Positions 21,800-33,478 of a DNA stretch of 64,000 bases are shown here, piece by piece. This stretch comes from Liquidambar formosana. Taxonomy: Eukaryota; Streptophyta; Magnoliopsida; Saxifragales; Altingiaceae. The DNA lies in the NCBI GenBank assembly GCA_039720395.1, contig JBBPBK010000060.1, forward strand, positions 62,001 through 126,000, in the 5' to 3' direction. Below the pieces are notes generated by a model. That model made no database searches. It worked only from the letters and a program-made list of their open reading frames with translations, and had not been told where the DNA came from. The translations under genes and the position numbers were made by a program. Within the stretch, counting starts at the first letter, position 1, and every line of letters starts with the position of its first letter.

Positions 21800-22990
21800 T
21801 GCTTTTAAGTTTAACTATGGCAATCTAAAGGTATTTGTATCATTTGATCATTGCCCCTGCACTTAGAATCAAAAGATAAAAACAAATGCATAGACATATC
21901 TATCTTTTTCCTTTGGGAAGGAACTCTGATTAGTGGGTATTTTGTGGGACCCCGACTTAGTAATAGCATAATTATCTAACTCAAATCAAACATTAACCTA
22001 GTAAGAAGGGTGGGTCACTAGTTCAATCGTAGGCTAGTATCATGTTAAAACCCTTAAATATAATTTATGTTGCATTTTGTACCAAAAAGTGAAGGTGGAA
22101 GAATTAGTGGAGTGTGGGATGTTGTAAATGATTGAAGGTTCGAGCCTTTATGCTTGTTATTAAAGTGGTTTTTTTTTTTTTTTTTTTTTTTTTTGGGGAA
22201 AAACACATGGTAGGATGTGGTATAAACTAACCAGCCCGGTTAGTACTGATTCAAGAGAAATTCCACTAGTTTAAGGGGTTGAACCTGATTATAGCTTAAA
22301 TTTGTTCAATCATTGATTTGAAGTTTAATTATGACAATCAAAAGGTATTTGTATCACAGACACATCTTTTTCCTTTTGTTGTTGTTGTTGTTGTTGTTGT
22401 TTTTTTTTTTTTTTTTTTCTTTTGGGAAAAACACGTGGTATGATGTGGCATAGACTAACCAGCCCAATTAATAACGGTTCAAGAGAAATTTCACTGATTT
22501 AAGGGGTTGAACCTGATTATAGCTGGAATCTGTTCAATTGTTGATTTGAAGTTTAGCTATGGCAATCAAAAGCTATTTATATTACATACATATCTTTTTC
22601 CTTTGTTGAGGGTACTCCAAGTAGCAAATATCTCATATAACCTTGACCTGCTACTAGTATAGTTATTTGACCCAAATCAGACATCAACCTAGTAAGAAGG
22701 GTGGGTCACTCGTTCAACCATGAGCTAGTATCATGTTATAACCCTTAATTATAATTTATATTGCATTTTGTAACAAAAAGTGAAGGGTGGGAGAATTGGT
22801 GGAGCATAGGATGAGGTAAATGATGTCAGGTTCAAGCCCTTGCACTTGTTATTTAAGTTTTATTTTTCTTTTTTTGAAAAACACATGGTAGGAAGTGGCA
22901 GAGTCAAACCAACTCGGTTACTACCGATTCACAAGAAATTTCATTGGTTTAAACAGTTGAACTTGATTATAGCCAAATCCAATGTTCAAA
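21800..22990 (+). repeat. Imperfect direct repeats inside the CACTA element
   Basis: A composite unit occurs two to three times. Block one (CCTAGTAAGAAGGGTGGGTC onward) is at about 21992-22170 and 22690-22870. Block two (AAACACATGGTAGG to GGTTGAACCTGATTATAG) is at about 22200-22300, 22428-22525 and, more diverged, 22875-22975. Block three (GAAGTTTAATTATGACAATC type) is at about 21805, 22320 and 22548. Long T tracts and a (TTG)n run near 22375-22400 separate them. No coding signal is visible. Confidence 0.7.
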
Positions 22991-23035
22991 TCCAACCAGC
23001 CAATGGTTTATGTTGCCAGTTCACTTGGTCTAGTT

Positions 23036-23950
23036 TTGATGTCAAAGTTTTAGAGACAAATAAAATTTTGTTGCTAATGAGTTATCTTTTGCAACGAAAT
23101 AACTTTATCCCCAATAATGAGACACATGCTAAACGGTATCGTTTTATTAATTATTTTTACAACAAATACATTGGTTTGTCACTAAAAGTCTTTCCCACCA
23201 ATTGGTGCCAACAAGAAATTTGGCGCCAAAGTTTCAGCAGCAAACAGTATTTTCTTGCTAATAAGCTATCTTTCACAACAAAATAACTTTGTTGCCAAAA
23301 CTGAGGCACACGCTAAATGATGTCGTTTTATTAATTCTTTTTGCGACAAATACGTTGGTTTGTCTCTAAAAGTCTTTCCTACCAATTAGCGCCAAAATGA
23401 AATTCAGTGCCAAAATTTTAGCGGCAAATAGAATTTTGTTGCTAATAAGCTATCTTTTACAACGAAATAACTTTGTTGCCAATAGTAAGGCATATGCTAA
23501 ACGACGTCGTTTTATTAATTCTTTTTGCGACAAATACGTTGGTTTGTCGCCAAAAGTCTTTATCACCAATCGGTGCCAACAAGAAATTTGGCGCCAAAGT
23601 TTTAGCGACAAATAGTATTTTGTCGCTAATTAGTGCCTCTTTTGCAACGAAAAGCATTTGTCGCCAATAGTGAGACACATGCTAAACGGCGTCGTTTTGT
23701 TAATTAGTTTGCGACAAATATATTGGTTTGTCGCCAAAAGTCTTTCCCACCAAATAGCGCCAACCCAAAATTTGGCGCCAAAGTTTTAGCGACGAGTTTT
23801 ACCGACAAACTTGCTAGATTTGTCGCTAAAATGTGTATTTGGCCTATTTTGGCGACAAAATGCTATTTCGTTGGCACAAGTATGCCTTTGGCGACAAATT
23901 TTTTCTTGTCGCCAAAGAATTTGTCGCTAAAAGCCTGATTTGTTGTAGTG
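23036..23950. repeat. Right subterminal tandem repeat of the CACTA element
   Basis: About four copies of a unit near 184 bp, recognisable by the TCGTTTTATTAATTCTTTTT block at about 23139, 23324, 23507 and 23692. Each carries several GCGACAAA / TTTGTCGCCAAA / TTTGGCGCCAAAG motifs. The last 130 bases hold the densest set before the terminal inverted repeat. Confidence 0.8.
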
Positions 23951-25403
23951 AAACCTAAAGGACAGCCCTAAAGCATGCTAAACAGTAGATAAAAAATAGA
24001 TATTCCATGTATATTAACTAGCTAGAGTGTTAATACATGATAAAAAAGTTACCTTTAACATGCAATAAGCCTAACCCATATGAAAACCTAGTTTAAGCTT
24101 GAATAGAGAAGGGGAATACCTTATTCTCTCTCAAACACTCAAGTATTAATGCATAAAGTGGCTCCCCTTGTGTTTGTAATTGTTCGTGGCTCCTCAGGTC
24201 TTTAGAGTGAATCAAACCAACACGAATCCTCCTCTTTGTCAAAGTGGTATCACAGCAAAGAGATCAAAACTCACTCAACTTTGAAAAGAAATAGAAAACA
24301 AAAAAGAGAACAAGAGAAAAGAAAAGTGATTTTCGTCACTTTGCAGCAGCAGCAACTTCAATCGCGTTTTTGGGTATGAAAACGTTGGATTTGGACAAAG
24401 CTTGTGAAATACAAAGTTGTATAGAATTGAATTATCTTTCTAACAAGACCAATTTCATCAAATTCTGACTTCGGATGAAAAAGTTATGATTAAAATACGA
24501 CTGCTGGTTTTCAGAAAATCTGCTGCTGAATTATGACGAATTTCACTCCCTCCAAACCCTCTTCTCCTCTCCCCTTGTTTAAAGACATTAAGAGAGTATT
24601 TATAGCTGAAATCTGGAGTTTCCCTTTCCTTCCTGGACTAGGTTTCCTTGGAGAATAATCAAAAGGTATTTTATAATGATAAAAGACTTCTAATCTGAAT
24701 AGGAAAAGGAAATTGTCTTCTATAAAAATTGGGAGACTGACCGCTAACACGCATGCACATGTATCGTATGTGCGTACACACACTCATCACATACGTACAC
24801 GTGTTAGTGTCATGATAAAAATGGCTAATTTAATAAAATAATTTTCTTTTCATTTTAACCAAAAATCTCATGCTGTGATTCGCACTAATTCTTCAAGGAT
24901 AATCCGTAAATAACCACACTAAACTCATCATCAGGCTATATCAAAATTGAACTTCATGAAACACTTTTGAGGGTAAAATGATGACTAATAAAAGTCAATT
25001 TGAAAAGATTTGGTTGGTAATTGTGAGTCAATTAGAGCTAACCCAAGGAAGGGTCAATTAACCAACTTGAACTACATCGAGCCATTTTAATCCCGAGCCA
25101 TTGACTTACCAAATTGAACCTAGAAATACCTCTTATGCATCCATATGAACTCCAATTGACAATTTGGAGATCATTCCAAGGTCAAATGAAAAGTTTGGGA
25201 CTTAAAAGACGATTATGCCCCTTAAGTCACAAAAGCTCTTATTATGCCTCAAGATCAACTCCAATTTGAACCAAAATTCATATCCATTGTCCTTGTGACT
25301 CTAGAAAACTAATGCAAGTGACTAGACTCAAAAACAAAACAAAAACATGCATGAAATGATGAGCCCTAGTAAGGTGGTGACAAAAATGGGGTGTGACAGT
25401 GCC

Positions 25404-25695
25404 TATAGGATGTTTCCTAGAACCTTCCCACATCGTAACTTAGTCTCCGAATCTTCTCTTGTTTTGATAGACCTGCTTTTCCTTGATCGGAGTCATGTGG
25501 TTTGTTTTCAAAGGTTTTCTTAAAAAATTGTTTTTATGGTTTTCCTCTTTTCCTAAAAATGAGGTGGCGACTCCTTGTTTGTTTTGCTTTTGTGAACCTT
25601 TTAAAAACCAGATTTTTATTAATTTAAATATCTACAAGTCTTTTTAAAAGAAGGGTTCTTCCTTCCTCTTCCTGGATCGAAACCCATGGTTCACA
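25404..25695 (+). repeat. 5' LTR of element D, terminal part
   Basis: Continues the LTR broken at 469. It runs through CTAGAACCTTCCCACATCG and GAGGTGGCGACTCCTTG blocks shared with the A/B/C LTRs and ends at ATGGTTCACA, directly before a primer-binding site. Confidence 0.85.
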
Positions 25696-25698
25696 GTC

Positions 25699-25716
25699 TG
25701 GCAACTCCACTGGGGA
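25699..25716 (+). other. Primer-binding site of element D
   Basis: TGGCAACTCCACTGGGGA differs at one base from the A and B sites (TGGCGACTCC...), so it is a slightly decayed tRNA-Arg site three bases after the LTR end. Confidence 0.8.
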
Positions 25717-26479
25717 TTAGTAGACTAGACTCAAGGAATTTATGTGGGCTACTCTAATTACTTAAATTAAAATCAATCACTTGCATACGCTTGAATGTGT
25801 GTTTACTTTATTGCATTGTGTGCGCAATTGCATTTGAATGATAGGTCGATGTATCCTTACCTTTTCTGATTGGCCTAGCCTTGACCCCGGTTCCCTTCGT
25901 TCTCGAGTGTCATGTTTGCGAAGCTATCAACTCCTCTTGCCACGTATCCTTGGGTTTTACCCTTGGGTATATTAAATGGATCAACACGTACCACTTGACT
26001 CACGCGGCATCCCTCATGCCACACGTGATAGGTATATAGTTGATTCAAGGAAGTAGGGGACACTACCCTACCCTTTTTAGTGCATATAGTGGACTGTCTA
26101 GGACACATGGACTCGCCTAGCTTAAAGTCACCATGCTTGTGGAATGAATGTAGGTACAGAGTGGATGTGTGTTTGTATGTATGTGTGGCATGAATGTGTG
26201 TTGTGGGAATGAATGTGAATGGAATGAATGGCAATACAATTCATGTCATGGTTCTTTGAGAAGATGATATAAAGCCCTCGATACAGTGATCTGGTTTCTT
26301 GCTCTTGAATGCGGTTGGAGATATAAATGAATGCTATGTGGATGGTTAATTTTAAGGGGTAACATGACTTTAAAATCAATCGACCTACATCCCTTTAGTA
26401 TGACCTTCTTACCTAAAGCCCATTGGGCTCATAAGGATGAGAGGCCCAACTAAAAGAATGTTATTGGACCATTACCCAC
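25717..26479 (+). other. 5' leader of element D
   Basis: Noncoding leader. It shares ordered blocks with the A/B/C leaders (ATTGCATTGTGTGCGCAA near 25813, CCCTTGGGTATATTAAATG near 25960, CACGCGGC near 26000), followed by a GT-rich stretch with repeated GAATGAATG and GTATGTATG near 26150-26230 that the other family lacks. Confidence 0.65.
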
Positions 26480-28010
26480 ATGTTTAAATCAATTGTGGAG
26501 ACTAAAGGCGCTTTGTGTCACCTTGTAACTAAGTATGGGTCATTTGGTTGTAATAGAGTGCTGACTTGGACTCGTGACTCTTCAGGCCGTTTGATCAGAG
26601 GAAGTACCGAACAAGACGTCACCATGTATGAGACTTTTACATTGAATAATCCGGCCACACTTGAGGGGACATCTGTTTCTGGGATTCCTGCGGATCCACA
26701 AAGAATTGAGAGGTTATTGAATGATATACTTGGGAAGTTGGAAGAGGTATCAGTGAAGTCTGAAACCGCAATAAGAATGGCACAAGAGATCAACAACCGA
26801 ACCCCTGTCCTCATCCACAATATTCCTACAGATCAGGCCATACCTGACACTCAAGTCTCCATTGTCCAAAATCAATCCAACCCATCTGCCCAAGCTGGAG
26901 GCCAAGCCCAAAATCCACCACTTCTACATACTCAATCATCACCTCAAAATCCATCACCTCCACATACTTAACCTCCACTACAAAACATCCCCATTTACAC
27001 CCAATCATCCACTTTTGTCCCCACCACTGAAAACCCTGCTGTGAGTGATGACCAAAAGATGATGGCTACAAGGATGTTGGCTTTGGAGAAGACTTTGAAG
27101 GGTATTCGTCGTGCAGATGATTTTGTGGATATACACACTCTTTCTCTCTTCCCTCAAGCGAGATTACCGACTTCATTCAAGATGCCAGAGTTATAGAAGT
27201 TTGATGGAACGGGTTGCTGTAAGACTCACTTGAAAATGTATGTCCGAGCAATGCAACCTCGTGGTGCTTCCGAGGAGTTGATGGCCCAATTATTCTATGA
27301 ATCACTTAGCACTTCTTCGCTGCATTGGTTTCTAAGCTTGGATGAGTCAAAGACTAAAACATGGGAAGACGTGTGCAGGGAATTCACCGATCACTACAAG
27401 TACAACACGGAGGTTAATGTGACAAGGAGAGACTTAGAGACTACCAAACAGGCGGCAAATGAATCTTTCTCTTCCTACATCACTATGTGGAGGAAAAAAG
27501 CTTCTAAAATGTTTGATAGGCCTAATGAAGAAGAACAGATACGAATGGTAGTCAAGAACCTATTGCTTATATATCACAAACACTTATTCGCTCATCACTT
27601 TCCCACTTTTAAAGCTCTGATCAGTTCTGGGATGCAAGTTGAAGATGTAATTACTGATGGCACCATCAAGGTTGAAGACCCCTCGAGGTTTCGTTGGATA
27701 GGGAACAATGGAAAGGCACTTGCTGAAGTGAATGCAATCGCTCCACAACAGCCATGGAACATTGGCAATAATTCTACTCCTCGTCAATTCTCTGATTTGT
27801 ATGCACCACTAGACAAAGTTTATGAAAGATTAAAAACAAGGGGCATCCTCAAACCTCTAGACCCAACACCTCTTCCAAATCCATTGCCTAGGTGGTACAG
27901 CGAAAATGAGTACTGCCATTTCCATCAATCCAAAGGTCATAGAATGGACTGTTGTGTTCGTCTCAGATATGAAATACAAGACCTCATTGACAAAAAGATC
28001 ATAGGCCTAC
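26480..28010 (+). pseudogene. Gag of element D, 5' part, broken
   Basis: One reading frame with two nonsense codons: TAA at 26969-26971 and TAG at 27194-27196 (in PEL*KFDG, where the sister family has Glu). The middle and end match the A/B gag closely: LKMYVRAMQPRGASEELMAQ, a WEDVCREF-type block, and a first zinc knuckle CHFHQSKGHRMDCC. The first ATG is at 26480, but the matching start in A and B corresponds to 26624; the block VLTWTRDSSGRLI before it is conserved with VLAWIRNPQGRLV of A and B. Element E cuts the frame at 28010, directly after an IQDLIDK block. Confidence 0.85.
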
Positions 28011-29225
28011 TATGAACCCCGGAAATTGGGCCCACAAGGGATTGAAAGAAAATGGATTTGAAAAAGAAAAAGGAAAGGAGTCGCCACCTTATTTTTTAAA
28101 GGAAACAAGGAAAACCCTAAAAATCAGGTTGTTTTAGAAAAACAATTTGAATGACTCCATAAAAAAGGAAAGGCAAAAACCAATCTTTTGAAAACCAAAG
28201 AAATCGGGGATTCGGAGGCTAAGTTATGACATGGGAAGGTTCTAGGCAAAGCCTATAGGCACCCATGTCACCCTTTCGGTCTCTCAGTTCATTTGGGCTA
28301 AATTAAGATCTTTCCCATACAAAAATCAGCAAGTATATCATCACAAGAATTGTATGCATATCATATATTTCATTCATCCATCCATGCATAATAAGCACAT
28401 AAAAACAGAAAATAAAGAAGAACAAAACAAAACAAAAAGAAGCCTAGGATGCTTGGATCCTAGAACGGACTTGAGCCTCACGAAGAGCGCCTACGTACCA
28501 TGCAACGAAATACATGGATCAAAGTCCACGTAGTTCGATTAGAACTAAGGTTAAGACTTAATACAAACCTATGGTTAAAACCCTAGGTTTCCTTATTTGA
28601 TCAAAAGAGTTGAATTTGATAGAGAGTTTGATTTTAGAAAGAACTCCACAAAATGGAAACTTTAATAAAAACCAGAATTTTATTTATGAAGGAAACCTTT
28701 GATTAAACCATAGACTTGTATTAAAAATTAACCCTAAATAGGGAGAAGAGAAGGGATAAGGAAGAAAGGTGAATTGGGGCACCTTCACACCCACTTACCT
28801 GAGCGCAATTGCTCCAAACATTAGCCATTTCAGACATAAGCAGCCCTATTTGCCATAGGACAAATACCACACCTATTTGCACCCTTACAAGTGCTCAAAA
28901 CCATGCAAAAACACTAACATGCAAATCTGGACAGAATAGTATTATGACCTAAAATCATCCACTAAGCATGCCAATAGCAAAAACAGCGAACAATAATAAG
29001 TCCTAACATATTCCTAGAACCATATCATGCATAAAAACCCTAAAACATACTAACATGCATGCAAAACTATCATGTTTACTCCATATGAAAAACATATACA
29101 GCAAACACGAAGAAAAACCAAATAAAAAAGTCTACTTTATCATGCTATATGAAAACAAACACAAAACAATAACTCTAAAACCCTAAACTCACAAATATGC
29201 TTAAAAACTCACAAGACATACTTTA

Positions 29226-30883
29226 TGTTAGGATTATGCCCTAGAGCCAATCATAGAGATGATTGTTTAGGGATTAGGAACAATCATTTGATTTCATTTA
29301 TGTATGTCACATTTATTATTGATTTAATAAAAGGGCTTATTCTATTATGTTTATATGCATCATTTATATTTACATAATATGTCCATGGAGTTAGAGTTGA
29401 GAATATGGAATTACAAAGAGTTGTAATTTTGAGACTATAGATATATCTCTGTACTAAACTCCTTAAGCATTCCTAGTTGAAGGTTCACTATGATGGACAG
29501 TAATGAACCATAGGACTAGCACTTGTTAGGTTGACTCTATAGGAGGATAGCTAGTCTCAAGCTATTTGTGTGGAGACACTACAACCAACAAGTGGGTGCC
29601 TATTATAAGAATAGGTACACTGAATGTGACCAAAGATATGAGATAAACTGAATGGAGTTTTATCCTGCCTGTCAATCAGTTTCTCACTGTTATAGTGGTA
29701 CAAGTAATCCTTAGACCTGAGACACCATAGTTGCCTTATGCATGTAGCTTTAGAAGTTTGATAACACTAAGTGCAGATCCTATTCAGGGGTCTGCAAAGG
29801 TGTTCATTGGCCCTACTGCTATGTGTATGAAGGCATGTGAGTGATCAACAAGGGATCCATCACTCTCAGGAAAAAGAGAGAGAATGTCTCAAATAGCATT
29901 CATAATATAACTCATTAAATCCATGGCCATGGTAGGATGAATATGAAAAGAGTTTCATGAGTTCATCAATGAGTTGATATCTATGAATGAGTATAAAGTA
30001 ATTGAACTAGGGACTTGACAGACTTCCATGTCCTATTAGTTCAATTGGAGACATTGTGTTGAAGGAAGGATGCAATTGTAACCTATAAACTATAACAGAA
30101 GGGTTCTTTGTAAATGACTATTCACCTCATTAAGGACCACACCATGAGCCATATGCTAGGTGTTACTCATGGTTAGTAGAAGCCCTAATTGATATAAGTG
30201 AGTTATAATCAATTAGGGAATTGGAAGGAGTTCCAATTAGACCCTAAATGGAAAGAGTTCCATTGTGCACACCTCGTGCTATTCCTACTACTTAATGATG
30301 TGAACCCAATGGGTCACACACTGATCATGCAAGAAGGGCTTTAAAGTCTATGAGAGAAAGGGTTTTAGTGAATAAAGAATAGTTCTTTATAGGCCTATTT
30401 GTATTTGATACAAATAATAGGGGTTAATGTGCAATTAAGTGTAATTACACATAACCCTATTAGGGTTTCTTCCCCATGGCCAGCCCCCTTTAGTGGGCTG
30501 CCTATATAAGTCACACTTATGTGTGACATGGCATAAGAGGCTTGCACAATAAACCCTAGCCGTCCAGCCCCTTGGAGGCTCTCTTCTCTCTCTCTCTCTT
30601 CTCCACCTCTAGCAACAACAAGGAAGAAGAAAGAAAGGACTTGAAGCTCTAGCTAGGTGTGGATACCGTTGGAGGCAGCACACTTGGGCTGCTCATTCAC
30701 CGCTGTCCGGAATCAAAGCTTGGAGCAAAACGGAGAAGACAAAAATCCTGTAAGTGTTCTAACCCTCTTCGTAGTTAGGGTTTGATTTTGTGTTATGCAT
30801 AGTTAGATTCATGGGATTGGGAATCGTAGGAAAAATTTTTATATTCCGCACTTCTATTTTTCCCTCTTGTTCGATTCCCAACA
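29226..30883 (+). repeat. 5' LTR of element F
   Basis: 1658 bp, TG...CA ends. By eye it differs from the 3' LTR at only two places (C versus T near 29683/37742, and G versus A in a GAGAGAG/GAGAAAG run near 29878/37934). A CT-rich microsatellite lies near 30581-30600. A TATATAAG box is near 30504. Confidence 0.93.
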
Positions 30884-30884
30884 G

Positions 30885-30896
30885 TGGTATCAGAGC
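30885..30896 (+). other. Primer-binding site of element F, tRNA-iMet
   Basis: TGGTATCAGAGC lies one base after the LTR end. It is the standard complement of the plant initiator tRNA-Met 3' end, usual for copia elements. Confidence 0.95.
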
Positions 30897-33355
30897 CATG
30901 ATTATGCATAATACAAAATACATATGGGCTGGTAATTATGGTGTAGTTGAATGATTCAAAAATCTGGAAAATTTTTTCTGCATAATTGGTTTTCCTCCAT
31001 GGCTGAACCTAGGGTTTGGAACCCTAGGTCAATTCTCTTCTACTCCTCTTCTAATTGATGGTTAAGTGTATCCATGGATGCAATAGGTTGCATAGGGTTT
31101 GAATTTGGAGAAGAAGAATAAGGAAACTAGGGTTTTATAAAACTGTTATGAACAGTTTTCATGGTTGCCATGAAAAACCGTCATCTTGTTTTGCCTGCCG
31201 AATTCAGAGTTCTTCTCCAAAATTTTCGAGCCATATATGGTTAGAAAGCTCTTTGAATAAGCTTTCCAACCCAACAAACGGTGCATCAATCCGAGTTCTG
31301 TAGTGAAAGTTATGAATTTTTTACTACAGGCTGTCTGGAAAGACAGTTTTGCTCGGGAATGATGCAATAGCCACAACTTTGAGTTATTGATGGAGATCAA
31401 AGGCATGGCAATGATTGCCACCACTTGGGTTATGTTCTAGACATGGTAGGGAAAGGTTCCCAAGCATTTAGATGCATCATAATTGGATTAAGATGCTAGA
31501 ACAGAAGGAAGAAGGAGAAGAACACCATGGAGGCTGAATCTGGGTTTTAGAACCCTAAGGTTCTTGCAATTAATTCTAATTAAAGCTGCTGTATTTATGA
31601 TGGAAGATCATTGTAGGATCATTATATATCATGTGTATATGATTTTCTTTAAGTTTCAAAAGGGTTTTGATGGAAAAAGATTCAAAAAGTTTGAAAATTT
31701 TTCATGAACAGCATAGCAGATTTTCTCTGCAGAAAAGTCATCAATGGAGTTTTGATGAGAACTTGAGTTAGGGAACTCCAAATTGCATGAAACCAATTGC
31801 ATTAGTTTCCTAAGACATGTAGGATACTGGGAAAATTCGTTTGGTAGCCTAATTCATTCATCTTGCTGGGTTTTAAATCAATTTCTGACAATGGACAGTA
31901 TGCTGTAAATTTCTGGGCAGCCTACTGTTGTTTTAATTGTTTAGAACAATTGGTGATGATATGATCATCCAAACCTCTTCTATTGGCTTAGTATTTCATG
32001 TAGGGACATGATACAAAAGCTGGTTTCAATGGAGGAGTCGAATTGATAAGGATTTAGAAGCTATTGTGACCTTCAAGGTCTGCAACAATGGCTCCAGCAA
32101 TGGGTTTTGGAAACCCTGATTGTTCTTGATGATGGCAGCCACTTCCACCACTTCTCACGTGTCCAGAGGCTTGTCCCACACCCCTAGGATGTTCTCCCAT
32201 GACTGGCCATGGCCTCCCACAGTCGTTGGTGGCCATGGCAGCCTAGCCAAGCTCAGGCAGCCCCCTGGTAGTGACGGCTGCATAGAGTTAAGGATGAAAC
32301 CCTAATTTTGAGTTAATGATGAAACCCTAATTTCATTATGGCATTAATTAAACCCTAATTGGAATATTAATTACCTTAATTAAGAGTTAATGATTGGTCA
32401 TTAAATGACCAATCATGGTTATTAATTGTTAGGGCATAATTAATACCATTAATGATGTCTAGGGTTAGGGTTTTGGAAACCCTAATTAGTGTAATTAATT
32501 AAGGGTAATTAATACCCTATTTGGCATTAATTAAACCCTAATCCCTTTTATTAAATACCATATGAACCTAGGGTTTTAATGATTGGACATTAAATGACCA
32601 ATCATAAGGCATTTAATGATTAGGGCTTGCATTTAGGGTTTAGGGTTATGCATTTAGGGTTTAGGGTTTTAGGAAACCCTAATACACTAATTCATCATTT
32701 TAATGATTTTATTTAATTCCTATATTAATTATTTAATTAATATTGATTAATTTTATAATGTTTTAAATGGTTTAAAACACAATTAGGGATTAAATTAAAA
32801 TCTGGAAATTCTTAATTAAATGAAATTGTTTTGTTTAATTAAGGAAACCCTAATATTGGATATTAGAGTTATTTTAGGAAACTTTACATGTTTTAAATTA
32901 ATTTGATTAATTGAAACTGTAATGTCTTAAATGTTAAGACTTTATTTAATTCTGGATATTTTTGTTAAAACCTAATAAGATTAGGATGCATTAATGAGAT
33001 TAATGTAAATCATTCAAGAGAATTACCATAATGCCCATATGTTTTAATGCTTACAGTGTTTTCTTTACATTATGCAATGAGATTGTATGTATGTGTTTGG
33101 ATGATGATTATGGACTATACCCCTTAAACCAATTGTGATTGGCCGTCTTATGAATGGGTTGTAATAATTTTTCAAGAGTTGTAATTTTATTATGGTGATG
33201 TAATTTATTATTTGAGGCTTGCATGCCACCTTCCCTCTCTCTCTATCATTCTCTTATGTACCCCACATTCCCCTTATGTATCCCTTTCTATATATTATGT
33301 AAATATTATGTAATCGAGAGCGCACTAAGGAGCATGGTAGACCCAAAGGAGTACG
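30897..33355 (+). other. Leader region of element F without a gene
   Basis: About 2.4 kb. The first half is mixed sequence; the second half (32290-32970) is AT-rich with many AACCCTAAT and TTAGGGTTT motifs, including two TTTAGGGTTTAGGG runs near 32635 and 32652. Small frames (such as 31146-31424 minus and 32054-32305) show no recognisable domain. A gag gene would be expected here and I do not see one. Confidence 0.6.
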
Positions 33356-33478
33356 ATGGAGCCCAACAAGCCAGTGGTGGAGACCAATAAGCCAATGGTG
33401 GACACCATCAAGTCAAGGGAGCAGATTGAAGGACTTGAAAGCTTAGAGAAGTTTTTCAAGAAAGCATGCATGTTATGA
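33356..33478 (+). other. Small open frame in element F, 40 codons, unrecognised
   Basis: ATG to TGA encoding a hydrophilic peptide starting MEPNKPVVETNKPMVDT and ending FFKKACML. It holds an imperfect duplication (NKPVVET, NKPMVDT). It could be the remnant of a gag start or chance; nothing supports expression. Confidence 0.25.

Larger units (their letters stand above)
18770..21940. other. CACTA interior without a recognised gene (centre)
   Basis: About 3.2 kb of AT-rich sequence. Notable contents are two microsatellites (19625-19662 and 20434-20480), homopolymer A or T tracts (for example 20860-20879), and two minus-strand frames I cannot identify. One (about 19999-19736) has an AG-bounded start and reads TKVIGERGFVFAFES. 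The other (about 20840-20609) has a long run through SLSLSYTF. Either could be another captured exon. I make no functional call. Confidence 0.4.
16020..23950. mobile_element. Non-autonomous CACTA (En/Spm) DNA transposon carrying gene fragments
   Basis: Ends are CACTACAACAAATTAGGC on the left and the inverted form on the right (GCCTGATTTGTTGTAGTG), differing at one base in 18. A 3-bp duplication AAA (16017-16019 and 23951-23953) flanks it, as expected for CACTA elements. Both ends have dense subterminal TTTGTCGCCAA-type motifs on either strand, likely transposase-binding sites. In 7.9 kb I find no long frame and nothing like the TNPD transposase, so it must be mobilised in trans. It holds a coiled-coil fragment like a CACTA accessory protein (near 17.6 kb) and exons of a host DXR gene (18.0-18.7 kb). 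Confidence 0.93.
470..25398 (-). mobile_element. Element A: complete Tat-lineage Ty3/gypsy retrotransposon with a nested CACTA insertion
   Basis: Read on the minus strand the order is 5' LTR (25398-14643, interrupted by a CACTA element), tRNA-Arg primer-binding site, leader, gag-pro-pol (13766-7053), antisense ORF (5471-6757), hairpin tandem array, polypurine tract and 3' LTR (3288-470). The TSD GTGCC is perfect. Without the CACTA element it is about 17 kb, long for gypsy but usual for Ogre/Tat-like elements. Its gag-pro-pol frame is one uninterrupted exon apart from two nonsense mutations, unlike element B, which has an intron. The two LTRs differ at a modest number of scattered positions, so the insertion is not brand new. 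Confidence 0.95.
14643..25398 (-). repeat. 5' LTR of element A, split by the CACTA transposon
   Basis: The LTR occupies 14643-16019 and 23954-25398, about 2822 bp when rejoined, which matches the other LTR (2819 bp). The break falls between CATTAAAAA and CCTAAAGG. TATA box, G-box and splice donor are retained in the two pieces. Small differences from the 470-3288 copy are scattered along its length. Confidence 0.95.
1..28010 (+). mobile_element. Element D: relic of a related Tat-like gypsy retrotransposon, partial
   Basis: This is the host of the two large minus-strand insertions. Visible pieces are the distal part of the 5' LTR (1-469 and 25404-25695), a primer-binding site (25699-25716), a leader, and gag (26480-28010). 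The LTR aligns with the end of the A/B/C LTRs: shared order of a CCTAGGATAC-type palindrome, a GGGTGCCTATAGG block, a GGTGGCGACTCC block and a GGTTCACA terminus. It differs enough to be another subfamily. Element A lies in its LTR, splitting GGGTGCC from TATAGG, and element E lies in its gag. The rest (pro, pol, 3' LTR) would lie beyond the window, after E. Confidence 0.85.

Noticed and set aside
32290..32970. Telomere repeat relic (TTTAGGG) inside element F
   Set aside because: Only two runs of two TTTAGGG units occur; the rest are scattered AACCCTAAT words in AT-rich sequence, common in plant UTRs and LTR leaders. No array is present.
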